From the IMG/VR virus record IMGVR_UViG_3300025085_000059, positions 1-42,253 of that record: DNA of 42,253 bases. One strand, written 5' to 3'. The notes under the pieces are model-generated. The model did not search any database. It saw only the letters and a list, made by a program, of their open reading frames with translations, and was not told the DNA's origin. Below, in pieces: positions 18,301 to 26,800 of this stretch. The position numbers were made by a program, and so were the translations under genes. Within the stretch, counting starts at the first letter, position 1. Each line of letters begins with the position of its first letter. Source of the DNA: a virus.

Positions 18301-19301
18301 TCTTTGATTATGACGAAATTATTCTGGATCTTAATCAGAATACATTTACATTCGATGCATTTATGATGGAAACTTCAAATGAACCAGTTTCTGCAGCGTT
18401 TACTTCTACAGTTTCCATTGCAGGTACTGTCTCTGCAGTAACCATTGACAATGTTGGATTTGGATATACAACTTCTACAATTGATATTAAGTTCTCAGCA
18501 CCTAAAGAAATAGGTGTTGGTATTGGAACCACTGCAACCGGAACTGCTACCATTTTAAATGGTCAAGTTTCTTCAGTTACAGTTATCAATCCTGGATTTG
18601 GATATACAAATACAAATCCACCAAGAATTATTGCAGAACTTCCCACACCCCTATATGAAACTATCAATACAGTTCAAAATGTTCAAGGATTTAGTGGAAT
18701 TATTACTGGAATCAGTACAACAACTGGTACAGGTGGACACCCACTTGCATTGAAGTTTAACTTCCGCGCAATGAAAGATTATGGTGAAAATGGTGAAGCA
18801 AATGTTGCTTCTGATGCACTAGATTTGGTAGCAGGATATCCTATTATGATTTACGATACCACAGTTGGTAATGGAGTTACTTCCGTAAATAGTAGTGATT
18901 CTGCAATTGTTGGTATTGGTACGACATTCCTTGATAACGTTTATGTTGTCAACTCAATAACAAGTCTTGCATCGAATGCCGAAATTATTTGTAATATTGA
19001 TTCGGGTAGTCCTGTAATTGGAATACTCGAAAGTGGCACTTTTAATGATCTTCAGGCAGGATTAACAACTTCTCTTGGAAAACTTTCTTGGGGAAGAATA
19101 TATAACTATGACAATAGAACTAATGGAATTTCTATTGGAGTCACTGGTTTGACTGTTGATGCAGGATTATCAACCTTCCCAACTATCCAAAGGAGAGGAA
19201 ACTTTGGTGAAGGCAAAACTGGAGCAATACGTTCCAGAAAACCACGCGCTGATGGTGTAAGTCTGGAAGCTGATAACAACTTATCATTCTACATTCAGTA
19301 A
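6360..19301 (+). CDS. gp7: Giant baseplate wedge protein with gp7-like N-terminus and YHYH-like domain
   Basis: 4313 residues in one unbroken frame. Residues about 17-60 (LPEFLVADFPNAIEFFRQYY) and 166-270 (NFYQSKGIAESIRILFKVLY, then EGQTIF) line up with the C-terminal part of T4 gp7 (FYSTKGIEASYKFLFKVLY, VGQTIY), compared from memory. T4 gp7 is 1032 residues, so here the matching part is N-terminal and about 4000 residues follow. Residues about 1244-1377 hold a YHYH-like domain (GWAYDGNPIYGPFGY near 1288). At least eight HGL-TGD-type repeats (near 625, 870, 1006, 1702, 1871, 3021, 3437 and 3568), many GxGY repeats and several INGVxQ motifs fill the rest. It lies between gp6 and gp8, as gp7 does in T4. 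It likely forms the wedge core plus a large peripheral appendage. The repeat-rich body carries no recognised enzyme. Confidence 0.8.
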   Translation: MSQFEKRVQLNKIIESQLPEFLVADFPNAIEFFRQYYLSLEHQGGSVDLVDNLDRYIRVDNLVPEVVVGETSLTGDITSAQDTIQVTSTKGFPDEYGLLQIGDEIITYKSKTDTSFSSCVRGFSGISGYDTGISNVLSNINSQNIIFSETSASAASDGSVVKNLSVIFLQEFYKKLKKTFTPGLEEYDFVSDLDVGNFIKHARNFYQSKGIAESIRILFKVLYGVHAEVLDLESRLIKPSSAEYIRREVIVAENISGNPFGLEGQTIFKSNDLNTSASVSDVEIFTRDTQTFYKLGVFVGYNDRDLVEGIFTIPGASRSLEPVEVSASVISVDSTIGFGQTGTIISGNNRIDYTSKSINQFYGCTGVTSKINLSDIVRADETIFGYENGDIENRCDMRITGVLSELKPLVDIPLMEEDEEITTRNVGEVIENPIVDRTYKQMFANSWVYNTSPRFKVEEVNSSVFTLFSDIDKAYLKLGDSVEVLIGDSQQVVVPDPNVTNASFATVSSINTSTKEVTLSNIGSFTPDPNKDYSIRRKIVKAKSSGVVLTVGNEVYLANTSNIYVDDSTIFGYLASNSLPGYTIKDDIVESVLPDGYIKTLGSNNTQGLGGYSPYYKTYGTIVFSTPVNFRDGDEIVYTAESPLIGLSSGESYFVKLVAANEIKLYSSKSQLANNAKTDANFDDISRFNPNFGAGSHNFTLKRHENRTLSSKKILRKFPLSQQLQGSKSTDRTVSNIGVLVDGVEIVSPDSRDKIYYGPIEEFEVLNGGKGYDIINPPELNIEDIAARSGLPDGTGAKVEPVVIGSVKEVIVDPQEFGFDEFLSLDLVGGNGSGCSLEPVIGTRFREISFDSRRLDVGGGIDPSNETITFTNQHNLADGEHIIYNQNGNDPIFIGEAYDPNNIVTGGLSSGDEYVIRIVNTSTIRLFKNDNDAFAPSASGTAVSTGINTIGLSAATSASGIHKFRTLSQKNVRSITVLNSGSGYAHRKLRVKSSGISTEYNSVYFNNHGFKTGEIVTYKSTGNPIVGLSTLNSYSIQLVDSDQFRLVNVGIAGTFADDLEKSKFSKFNSIGSGYHIFQYPEIKVNANVSFGGSGIGTFTFTPIVTGEITDAYLYESGTGYGSTVFNLHTKPRISISKGKNSQLAPIISNGRIVDVQVLNKGSEYNSIPELKIEDPSGGVGAILRPVLLNGKIDDVIVINPGIGYSTSSTSLFVDSRGSGAIFDTRVRDLTINDAFRFGKISETRTPEIYSSLYKDEKQDSLVYGMYGYSQDLASNFESLNGSHSPIIGWAYDGNPIYGPFGYQTADNVQSGVTRLETGYELSTNSVVDRPPTFEPGFFKEDYLYTNSGDLDLHNGRFCKTPEFPNGVYAYFVGVTTSGQNSAQFAPAYPYFVGNKFKSQVIGENLVLDQTFDFNENNLVRNTFPYKVSDPHADYDFINESYETFQQRCNVESVTKGSVDEIRIIDGGVGYSIGDRVNFNFEGTGGAGLRGEVQELKGAGISSIRTELERNVNCVFVWDNDNQVSAYNRNGYDLNNNDTVLVSNLSTSIPFLSGSKRIGFTTESVGLAGTMTSYSGFPGGKFEDIFVSRRFREVSIGNSITITSSDGNETVRVLNDYSNGVLTVKRFGSTGVAHSFGSDLSLSSDRVRLPVKTTKFDSKRNKLIYFNAVTSVGVGTTAGGAQKKVRTVGVTTSSVSVPCRAIYVPNHGLKTGERLTFTKSTLAGVDSLIVGDNSLNQGTFFIPDTNTLSSDVFVINKGENLIGLTTQVGLTTASEGLFFYSDGSNNSEYLLETNNEQILGNVDRITTIVSTSSTHGLLNKDVIKLNVVPNTIVGFGTTGALNIKLNLDEKKILVNTIGINSTGITLSDGSFTYQDHGYKTGDKVFYEAEEVVSGITTGIYYIIQDSVDKFRLAETLYESDPKTENSVSITATGGVNHYISAVNPPIDVVRNSDLKFNLQDTSLRGYQLKIYRDKNFTNEYISSGDSRDFNVVGLGSVGFGTDSNSSLTLNYSNSIPSRLYYGLEKGGYISTADTEVKAYSEIRYENSEYNGTYSVFGISTTSSTTEFKISPFKYPNILSYSNDDCDILEYNTRSSNALNGSISKVRVISEGFNFDKLPTFGDVTSVNGRNANIIGVSTSIGRIKKTRLRDIGYDYPSDKTLRPEAFVPPIVTVDNLDTIQEIDIKFAGAKYLADPDVILWNDTTKSIVDTTTLIAKAPNGSIAEIVQLAPIFGLDSEPHKIITINNSNGVGIVSMISGPTGIATCVLKTPILGYNQAPFSVDDRVFVEGIEMSSPDGSGFNSSDYDYQLFKVIQFANTSPATLTFQLIDASGVGLTTNAGIAKTYQSGYATLINEDIYPRIDIKQKRGTFAKNERLFVNSDGNGFRSEDVFISLVRDDYIKYTGKYNLNKGDIVKGIISGVIAEVTNVDRKRAKFVVDYSSRMELGWSDDIGKISEDYQVTPNNDYYQNLSYSIKSPITWDELSTPVNSIVHPAGLKNFADVGVTSIGRSSIGLGGTTTAIVILDVVNERRVDIINNFDNAVDVDPRVSPVTGLTQSNALQIQNRKLTDYIECRTNRVLIHDDISNKFSSRGFKDTFVEIEEIDFVENHIRYVIQVADPDSKDVQLSELVVQSTTNDIFVFEKYSSFTSTKLGDFSANIDSFGRKTLIFTPTDAFEKDHDIKVLKKSYLFQALPPGNSGIGTQAIGSVNLVSSFVGLSSVSGGNNIGTLAEFNDNDFNGLFANIEISNRFSGETNYVEATIDFDGTDTYVSEYYFDHTTQSYSASNVGLVSAIYDANSGIVSVRGRNFDQVDAFDYRTHIVGFGNTTTGIGTYRFLLNNQPAGTERSARLESTIGFGTDVVRVGTFDSRFISAAAAIVRVSAGTTSAIHQVNILSNSRTSEVTVTPGPFAPVNNVTGLGTFGGEISGNEFYLNFYPDLGYNIEAQAFSEVFYREMDFDNQANSLSYGPTDQLIFLSAFDGLNGLRANRTNFTLTHEGKPIYVKTFDPTNTVDINYSTGVFTLRDHFFNTGEELIYRPTSTFIGIGTQPMGIGATVNHLGIVTDKLPDRVYPIALTPDTFKLSTTPQFAAAGISVTFTDAGIGNAHELEFTKKLSKTVIAIDGIVQQPITFTPINHKLDFNSGEISVGISTFNITGISSVQPRDLLRVDDEYMKVVEVGLSTNIGGQVLGPINGLIAAGVAATFPTVSVQRGAVGSAATSHIDGSTVQIYRGALNIVGNEVHFIDPPKGNNRARRNESNLPYVTAQFSGRTFLRSDYDTNMVFDDISDSFTGIGKTFALKVGGADTTGIDAGNGILFINGVFQTPTTENNAGNNYEVDNDTTVGVTSVIYTGITSVNGSFIESDFDINQNQLPRGGLIVSLGSTPGLGYAPLVGAEIKVLKNSTGQLTDLIGINTVGSTVAISTALYNNITGILEIETNDSHNILGGDFVKLNNLEFSCGSTGYGTTTIFPDYDYPVNVVQVISATKVSIRVGPSTIPHTYETGGTVRRYFTNNFGSGYREPVSIGITDLAYEHKFIRSVNNSVTASNGGPFTPTKADYTSHTGVLRLTIPSHGLDTADTIQIATDGLIFSCSDDDFFTEQPYPRATDPAAGATLGITSFTTNTISVGVGSAGGSGTGAVVDATVGIGGTLAFSITNPGQGYINPALIIPEPNYENVEVVGVSRLGIGATTETGRNLLLNLTVGAAGTSNVGIGSTLFLIDSFKIARSGYAFKPGDIIEAVGLVTAKDYTQPIAPFQLEVVETFTDRFSSWSFGEMDYIDSVFGYQNGTRRRFPLYYNGELLSFELDPNNPLSANIDLDSVLVIFINGVLQTPGYSYQFTGGTSFLFMEAPKVNDKVDIFFYIGQDGIDVLQVETTETLKIGDDVRMLKQPLISTSQKQIDDRAITEIVGSDIMETNIYSGPGVDDTNFRPFDWIKQKKDIYVKGDIVSKVRSVLETKIFPTAKIIGDVTPTSSDIFVDNAQFFDYDEIILDLNQNTFTFDAFMMETSNEPVSAAFTSTVSIAGTVSAVTIDNVGFGYTTSTIDIKFSAPKEIGVGIGTTATGTATILNGQVSSVTVINPGFGYTNTNPPRIIAELPTPLYETINTVQNVQGFSGIITGISTTTGTGGHPLALKFNFRAMKDYGENGEANVASDALDLVAGYPIMIYDTTVGNGVTSVNSSDSAIVGIGTTFLDNVYVVNSITSLASNAEIICNIDSGSPVIGILESGTFNDLQAGLTTSLGKLSWGRIYNYDNRTNGISIGVTGLTVDAGLSTFPTIQRRGNFGEGKTGAIRSRKPRADGVSLEADNNLSFYIQ

Positions 19302-19306
19302 TCTCC

Positions 19307-19314
19307 TATAAATA
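19307..19314 (+). promoter_or_regulatory. Late promoter TATAAATA
   Basis: A perfect T4-type late box five bases after the giant gene's stop and 17 nt before the gp8 ATG. It lets gp8 and the downstream genes be made independently of the 13-kb gene upstream. Confidence 0.8.
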
Positions 19315-19331
19315 TATAAAAAAAGATAAAG

Positions 19332-20891
19332 ATGTCAGCAATTGTTACTGATCAATTTAGAATTTTGAATGCCAGTAACTTTGTGGATTCTGTTGAATCC
19401 ACAAGTAACTCTTACTATATCACAGTTGGTCTACCCAACCCAACTAATGTTGGTTTTGGTAGGACAGTTGCTTGGAATACCAATCCACCAGCCCCAATTG
19501 ATAGTGTTGCTTATAACAACCATGCGGGTGATCTCGTTCTATATGGTAAGAAGGTAACTTCTGCCAATGTAAGACGATTAGTCCGACGTATTAATTGGGT
19601 CTCTGGAAGTAGATATGAAATATATCGTGATGACTATAGTATTACTAGTCCAGCACCTATAACTAATGCATCTAGATTATATGATGCAAATTACTATGTA
19701 ATGAATGAAGATTATAGAGTTTATATCTGTATTGAAAATGGATCTAATGGTGATAATCCAAAAGGAAATGTTTCTCAGGATCAACCGAAATTTACAGATC
19801 TAGAACCAACTAGAGCTGGCGATAGTGGAGATGGATATATTTGGAAATATCTATTCACTATTCCTCCAAGTGATATTATCAAATTCGACTCTACAGAATA
19901 TCTTACTGTACCTAATGAGTGGCAAACTAGTACAGAATCTCAAATAAGAACTATTAGAGAATCTGCCGACTCAAGTGTAAATGAGAATCAAATTAAGACT
20001 GTTTATATTGAAGCATCTGGTTCCAACTATGCAAATGGTTTAGGACAAGAATTTAATATTATTGGTGACGGTACTGGAGCAAAAGTTAGAGTTGATGTAG
20101 AAGGTGGAAAAATTACAAATACTACAGTTACTTCTGGAGGAAAAGACTATAGTTATGCATTAGTTGATTTAGGATCAATCAATTCAAATAGTACTGGCAC
20201 TCCTGCACATTTAATTCCAATTATTCCTCCATCAAATGGTCATGGATTTGATGTCTACACTGAATTGGGTACCGATAAAGTTCTTGTTTATGCAAGATTT
20301 GATGATTCTACAAAGGATTTCCCAGTTGATACAAGTTTTGCACAAGTTGGTATTGTAAAGAATCCAACAAAAGTCGGAACTAGTGATGTATATCAAGAAA
20401 ATACTTTCTCTGGATTAAGTTCTTTCAAATTTTCTTCAATTACAGGAACACCAAAAATTGGAGAAAAGATTGAACAGATTGTTTCTAGTGGAACTGGAAA
20501 AGCATTTGGTTATGTTGCATCATATGATCTTGAGACTAAGGTTTTGAAGTATTTTAGAGACAGATCTCTCTTCTATAATCAGACAACCTTTAACCAAAGA
20601 GATTATGCAGGTATATCTACAAATGGTAGACCATATGATTTTGAAGCATCATCAAATGTAATCAGTGGCAATGTATCTAATTTTTCTGCTTCAATCGATA
20701 CTGGATTTGCAGGAATCACAACAAATCCAACAGGAACAAAATTAATTAATCTTGGTGTTGATTTCACCAGTGGCATGGCAGTTCCTGAAATAAATAAAGG
20801 ATCAGGAGAATTAATTTATCTTGACAACAGATCTAGCATTGCTAGAAATGCCCGCCAAAAAGAAGACCTCAAAATTATACTGGAATTTTAA
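19332..20891 (+). CDS. gp8: Baseplate wedge subunit gp8
   Basis: 519 residues (T4 gp8 has 334). gp8 is a wedge protein that binds gp7 and gp10 in T4. The conserved start (AIVTDQFRILNASNF), the central block GDGYIWKYLFTIPPSDIIKF and the C-terminus GELIYLDNRSSIARNARQK, ending KIILEF, match T4 gp8 (GEMIYMENR...INILFTF), from memory. Extra length sits in residues about 215-430, which include GxNYANGLG and DYSYALVDLG, the same loop-strand repeat style as in the giant neighbour. The weak upstream AAAGATAAAG follows a perfect late promoter. Confidence 0.93.
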   Translation: MSAIVTDQFRILNASNFVDSVESTSNSYYITVGLPNPTNVGFGRTVAWNTNPPAPIDSVAYNNHAGDLVLYGKKVTSANVRRLVRRINWVSGSRYEIYRDDYSITSPAPITNASRLYDANYYVMNEDYRVYICIENGSNGDNPKGNVSQDQPKFTDLEPTRAGDSGDGYIWKYLFTIPPSDIIKFDSTEYLTVPNEWQTSTESQIRTIRESADSSVNENQIKTVYIEASGSNYANGLGQEFNIIGDGTGAKVRVDVEGGKITNTTVTSGGKDYSYALVDLGSINSNSTGTPAHLIPIIPPSNGHGFDVYTELGTDKVLVYARFDDSTKDFPVDTSFAQVGIVKNPTKVGTSDVYQENTFSGLSSFKFSSITGTPKIGEKIEQIVSSGTGKAFGYVASYDLETKVLKYFRDRSLFYNQTTFNQRDYAGISTNGRPYDFEASSNVISGNVSNFSASIDTGFAGITTNPTGTKLINLGVDFTSGMAVPEINKGSGELIYLDNRSSIARNARQKEDLKIILEF

Positions 20892-20894
20892 AAA

Positions 20895-23800
20895 ATGCCA
20901 CAAAAGACGAATTTAAACGTAAGTCCTTATTATGATGATTTTGATAAGGCAGATAATTTTTACAAAGTTCTGTTTAAACCTGGGTACCCTGTTCAGGCCA
21001 GAGAATTATCAGGTCTTCAGTCGATTCTACAAAATCAGATAGAATCCTTTGGCAGTCATATGTTCAAAGAGGGTTCTATGGTGATTCCTGGAGGAATCAC
21101 TTGCGATAATGCCTTTACTACGGTTAAGGTTAATGGAGACCACTTAGGAATTGATATTACGGTATATTTGGATGCTGTTATAAATGCAAATAATGGTAAA
21201 GGGTCTAAGGTAAAGGGAGAAAATTCTGAGATTGTGGGAACAATCAAAGGATATTTGTTGCCCCCAGAAGAAGGTGTTGAGGAAATAACACTGTTCGTCA
21301 AGTACCAAGATGGTGGCGTTGATGGGACAAGCGTTGAGTTTGAAGATGGTGAAACTCTTATTCTTCAAGAGAATATAACGTATGGAAATACTTCTATTGT
21401 CTCTGGAGATACTGTTTTTACAGTTAATTCAGTAAATGCAACAAACACAGGGTATTCTGTCGGTGTAGCAGAAGGTGTATATTTTATTAGAGGAACTTTT
21501 GTTGACGTTCCAAATGCACAAATTGTTCTTGATCCTTTTGACAATGAACCATCGTTCAGAGTTGGATATGATATTATTGAGGAAATTGTAAATGCGGATC
21601 AAAATCCAAAACTGAATGATAATGCAAAAGGGTTTACTAACTATGCTGCACCGGGTGCAGATAGATTAAAAATTCAACTTAAATTAACCAAAAAACAACT
21701 CACAGATAACGAAGATACTAGTTTTGTTGAATTAGTAAGAATTGATAAGGGTGAAATTAAAAAGTTACAGAATAAGTCAAACTATAATTTAATTAGAGAT
21801 TACTTCGCAAAGAGAACTTACGAAGAGTCTGGCAATTATGCTGTTGATAGTTTTATTGTAGATGTTATTGACACTTTAAACAATGAGACTGGCAACGGAG
21901 GTCTCTTCAGAGAGGATGAAGTAACTAATGAGGGGAATACACCTAGCGACAATTTGATGGGTGTTAGAGTGTCTGCTGGCACTGCCTACGTTAAAGGATA
22001 TGATATTGATCTTGTTGGTTCTAGTATAATTGATGTAGAAAAACCAAGAACCACCAAAACAGTAGGTGGTTCTCTAATTCCATTCGCTCTTGGAAGTTTA
22101 GTAAGAGTAAACAATGTTCATGGAACACCATATTTAAATATTGGTGATACTGCAGCAAATGGTTTAGATAGTACCAACACTAATATTATTGAATTATATT
22201 CTGAAAGAAGAAATGCATCAGGTAATACCAACATTTCCGATGCATCTGGTGCTGGTCTATCAACTAAGGTTGGTGAGGCAAGAGTTTACTGGTGGGGTGT
22301 GACGGATGATTCTTACAAGGATGGATCAACTAGTTGGGATCTCTATCTCTATGATATTCAAACATATACAAAACTAACTCTAGCAAACGCATATAGCACT
22401 GCGGATGTACCTGTCACTTCATATATTAGAGGTCTCTCTAGTGGTGCTACTGGATACGTTTCAGTTATTGCAACTAATGATTATAGTCTTACCCAGACTT
22501 CGGGAAGATTTTTAATTGGTGAGCAAGTAATCATCAATGAGAATCCTAAGTTTAAGACTGGTATCACAGGTATGGCAATCTATGATACCTCCGATATTAA
22601 AGCAGTATTCCAAGACTCTGATGGATTAAATAGTGCTTTACATACAAATTTCATTGCAGATACTGTTCTTTATGAGCAAGAACTTGAAAGATTTGGTGTA
22701 AAGGATCAGTTAGTTATTAGTGGCAGTAATACTGGTAAGGTTTCGGGAAGAAACTTCCAAGATGGTGAGGGTGGTATTAAACTTGGCAGTATAATTAAGT
22801 ATCAGACAGGTGGAGATCCGAACTTTAATGTTGTCAATGCAATCCGTGCTGATGGAAGTGCAGTAACTTTAGGAGCAGCACCAACTGCCGTTGGTGGTGT
22901 AAACAAAAGTAGTGTGGATAATGGTCAATATAATTTCTCCTTGATGGTTCCAAGAATCCGTCAATATGGATCAAATGGTCTATATGCAACAATGCCAGTA
23001 GAAAATACTGCAACTGTTGATCTAGCAAATGCTGATCTCACAATTACAAAACAGATTACAGGTAAGTCTGTTACAAGCAATAGTCTTACTTTAGATGTTG
23101 CTGATGCTGTAGATGTAAGTGCAGGAATTACTAGCGTATTTTTTGAAACATTTGATGCTGAGAGATATACGATTACTGATAACAGTGGTTCTCCAATTCA
23201 AATTAATAGCGGAAACTTTACTTTAGGTGCGAATGGCAACTCTGTAACTTTCAGTGGTCTTGCTAATGGTGCAGTTACTGTCCAGGCGACTCTAAAGAAA
23301 CAAGGTGTAACTAATAAAACGAAGGATTTTGCAAGATCAAATAAGGTATCCATTGTCAAAACTATTGGCGCAACTTCAACAGTTGGTCTCACAACTTCTA
23401 AGTTCTATGGAACTAGAATCGAAGATACTGAAATTTCTCTAAACGTACCTGATGTTGTAAATGTACGTGCAGTTTACGAATCAACTAATGCTGCAGCACC
23501 TGTTCTTGATAAGTTAACTTTTGCAACTGGTCTTTCTTTGGATCAGAATGCAATTGTTGGTGAAAAAATTATAGGAAAAGATAGTAGAGCAGTAGCACAA
23601 GTTGTAAATAGGACTGCAAATAGTATTGAATATGTAAAACTGAATACTAATAATTTTTCTGTTGGAGAATCTGTTAAGTTTAGAAATTCTGCCATCGAGA
23701 GTGTAATTCAAGAAATAACACCAGGTAGTTATAGTGACAGAACTTCAAACTATAGATTAGATAAAGGTCATCGTCATCAATTCTGCGACTATTCTAGAAT

Positions 23801-26800
23801 TGTTAGAAGGAAGGGTAGTGCAGTACCTTCTAGACAATTGCTAATTATATTTGATTCATATAAGGTTGGATCAAATAATACTGGTGATATTTTCACTGTA
23901 AATTCTTATTCACAGGATAGGTTTACTAGTGATATCCCAACATTGCCAAATGGTTTACGATGTTCCGATCTTTTAGACTTCAGACCTAGAGTTAAAGAGT
24001 TTGATCCTTCTACAGATGCGTCCCCATTTGCATTTAATATTAGACAATATGAATATAATTATAAGTATGTTGTTTCTCCAGATGAAACTTCATTCTTAGG
24101 GTATAGTTATTATCTACCTAGAATTGATTTAGTTAGCATTAACCGTTTAGGTGAAATTGAAGTTATTAAAGGAGAACCTGCCGATATTCCTCAAGCACCA
24201 GTTCTTGCGGATGATGCAATGGAAGTTGCACAAATTCTATTGCCTCCATATTTGTACGATACAACGAAGGATCCCAAAATTCTGCTTCGTGATAATAGAA
24301 GATTCACGATGCGTGATATTGGAAAACTTGAGGATAGAATTGAAAATCTAGAAGAAGTAACTAGTCTATCTCTTCTTGAACTCAGCACTAAAACATTAGA
24401 TGTAACAGATGCTAACGGTCTTAGTAGATTCAAGAGTGGATTTATTGTTAGTGACTTTAGAGATAAGTCATTGATGGATCCACGCCTTTCAACAGTGGAT
24501 ATATCTAAAGAAGGTGCTACTTGTATTGCACCAGTTGATTTCTGGTCTATGAATGCACAGTTGGCATTGGATCCTGGAATTGATCCTACTACAACAGATT
24601 TGAGTCAAAATCTCAAACTTTTAGATCCAAACATTCAGAAAACTGGAGATCTTCTTACGCTCAAATATGAAGAAGTAGATTGGTTGGATCAACCACATGC
24701 TACCAATGTTGAAAATGTAAACCCATTTAATGTTATTGTTTTTGTTGGCGGTGTTGTTTTAGATCCAGCATCTGATAACTGGGTTAGAACAATTTATATT
24801 GATGACCATAGAACCGAATCAACAGGTGCCAATTGGAAGCAAGAGGCAACAGTAACTAGAGATGTTGATAAGAAAACAGAATATGTTAGTTACAAAAAAG
24901 GTGGTGGTAGAGGTGAAAAAGGTAGAAAGGCATTCACTACGACAACAATTACAACCAAAACTAAGTTTAAACCAAAACTTAAAGGACCTGCAAGAGAGTT
25001 TAATTATGTTGAAGATGTAAAAATTTCTGGTGAAGCAGATCCTTGGATGCGCTCAAGAAATGTTTACTTTGCTGCTAATGGTCTAAGACCATATTCTAGA
25101 CACTATTTGTATCTTGATAGTCAACAAGTTGATATTATTCCAAAGGTATGTGAAATTGAAATGCAATCTGGAACCTTCAGAATTTATGAATCTGCAGATG
25201 TGTTTGATTCTACTGGTAGAAAGATTGGTGTAATGAGAATTCAGAAACCAAATCATAAGTTTGGTGATATATCAAGACCAGATATTGGTGCTGGTTTAGG
25301 ATCTCCTGCAGTTCTTGTTGAAGAATATCAGGTTGATCCATATGACAGAAATAGACCTGGACCTGGAGATACATATTCTCCAACATCTAAACTTATCAAT
25401 TTTGGCGTAAGAGTACTCTCTACTGGAGATAACTTCTATGGTTATGTTGAAAAAGGCGCTAAAGTAGTTGGAAAAACCAGTGGAGCAGTTTGCACCATCA
25501 CCAGAGCAGATCTAGTTTCTGATAACTGGGGAGATATTATTGCAAACTTCTTCTTTAGAAATCCAAATTCAAATCCACGACCAGCAATAAGAGTTAAGAG
25601 TGGAACTAAAACAGTTAAGGTTACTGCAGTTCCACCAAATACCGTAGTTCTTCCCGGATCTACAGTATTTGCTTCAGAAGCAATTGGATCTTACAGTGGA
25701 TCTGGAAGTATCTTAACACAAGAGACCAGTAGAGTTTCTGTTAGAAATCCACCCAAACCAAAGAGAAAGAAAACTGAAGTTGAGATTAAAGTTAAGGCAC
25801 CACATAGAGATCCACTTGCACAATCCTTTACTGTTGATGGAAAAGGATGTTTCTTAACATCATTTGATCTATTTTTTGCAGTAAAAGATCCTGGTGCAAA
25901 AATCTTTATTGAACTGAGAACTATGGAGTTGGGTACTCCAACATCTTTCCTGGTTCAAGACTACACGCAGGTTGCACTGAATCCTGCAGATATTCAAGTT
26001 AATGAGGCAAATCCATTTGAGCCTGTTCCTACAAGAGTAAGATTCCCATCACCAGTTTATCTGGAAGCAGATACTGAATATGCGATTGTTATTTTATCTC
26101 CCGCATCTGATGGTTATGAAATGTGGACAGCAACCATGGGTAAAAAGACTGTTAGAACAACAAATCTTCCAGATGTTCAAAATGTTGTTGTTACTAAGCA
26201 ATATATTGGCGGTTCCTTGTTTAAATCTCAGAATGGCACAATTTGGACTGCAAGTCAGTACCAAGATATGACATTCAAATTGTATAAAGCAAAATTTGTT
26301 AATTCTGGGGCGCTTACTTTCTATAATACTGATGTTCTTCCAAAAGGAGATAATAGTGCAAATCTCGATGATAATCCAATCGAAGGTCTGCCTAGAAAAT
26401 TAAAACTTCCAATTTCAGGAACACTTAACGCAGGTGTTGTATCTGGTGTAAAAGTTGCTGAAGGTGCAATATCACCAAGTATTAATGGAATTGTTGAAAA
26501 TCTTGGTGGTCCATCAGTTTCTGGAACAGGTAATGTTTCAATTGCAAGTAGTGGTACTGGTTACAAACCGAGTATATCAATCGCTAATGTTGATTTAGTA
26601 TCTTTGACTGGTAAAGGAACTGGTGCCAAAGCAACATTAACCATTAATTCTTTTGGTAGTGTTGAAGGTGTAAATATTACCACTGTTGGTACTGGATATG
26701 TTGAAGGTGAAACTGTTGGAATTGTTACGTCAACTATGGCAGTATCAAAACGAGCAGGTAAAGGTGCTAGATTTACTCTTACTGGAATTGGAAACGCAGA

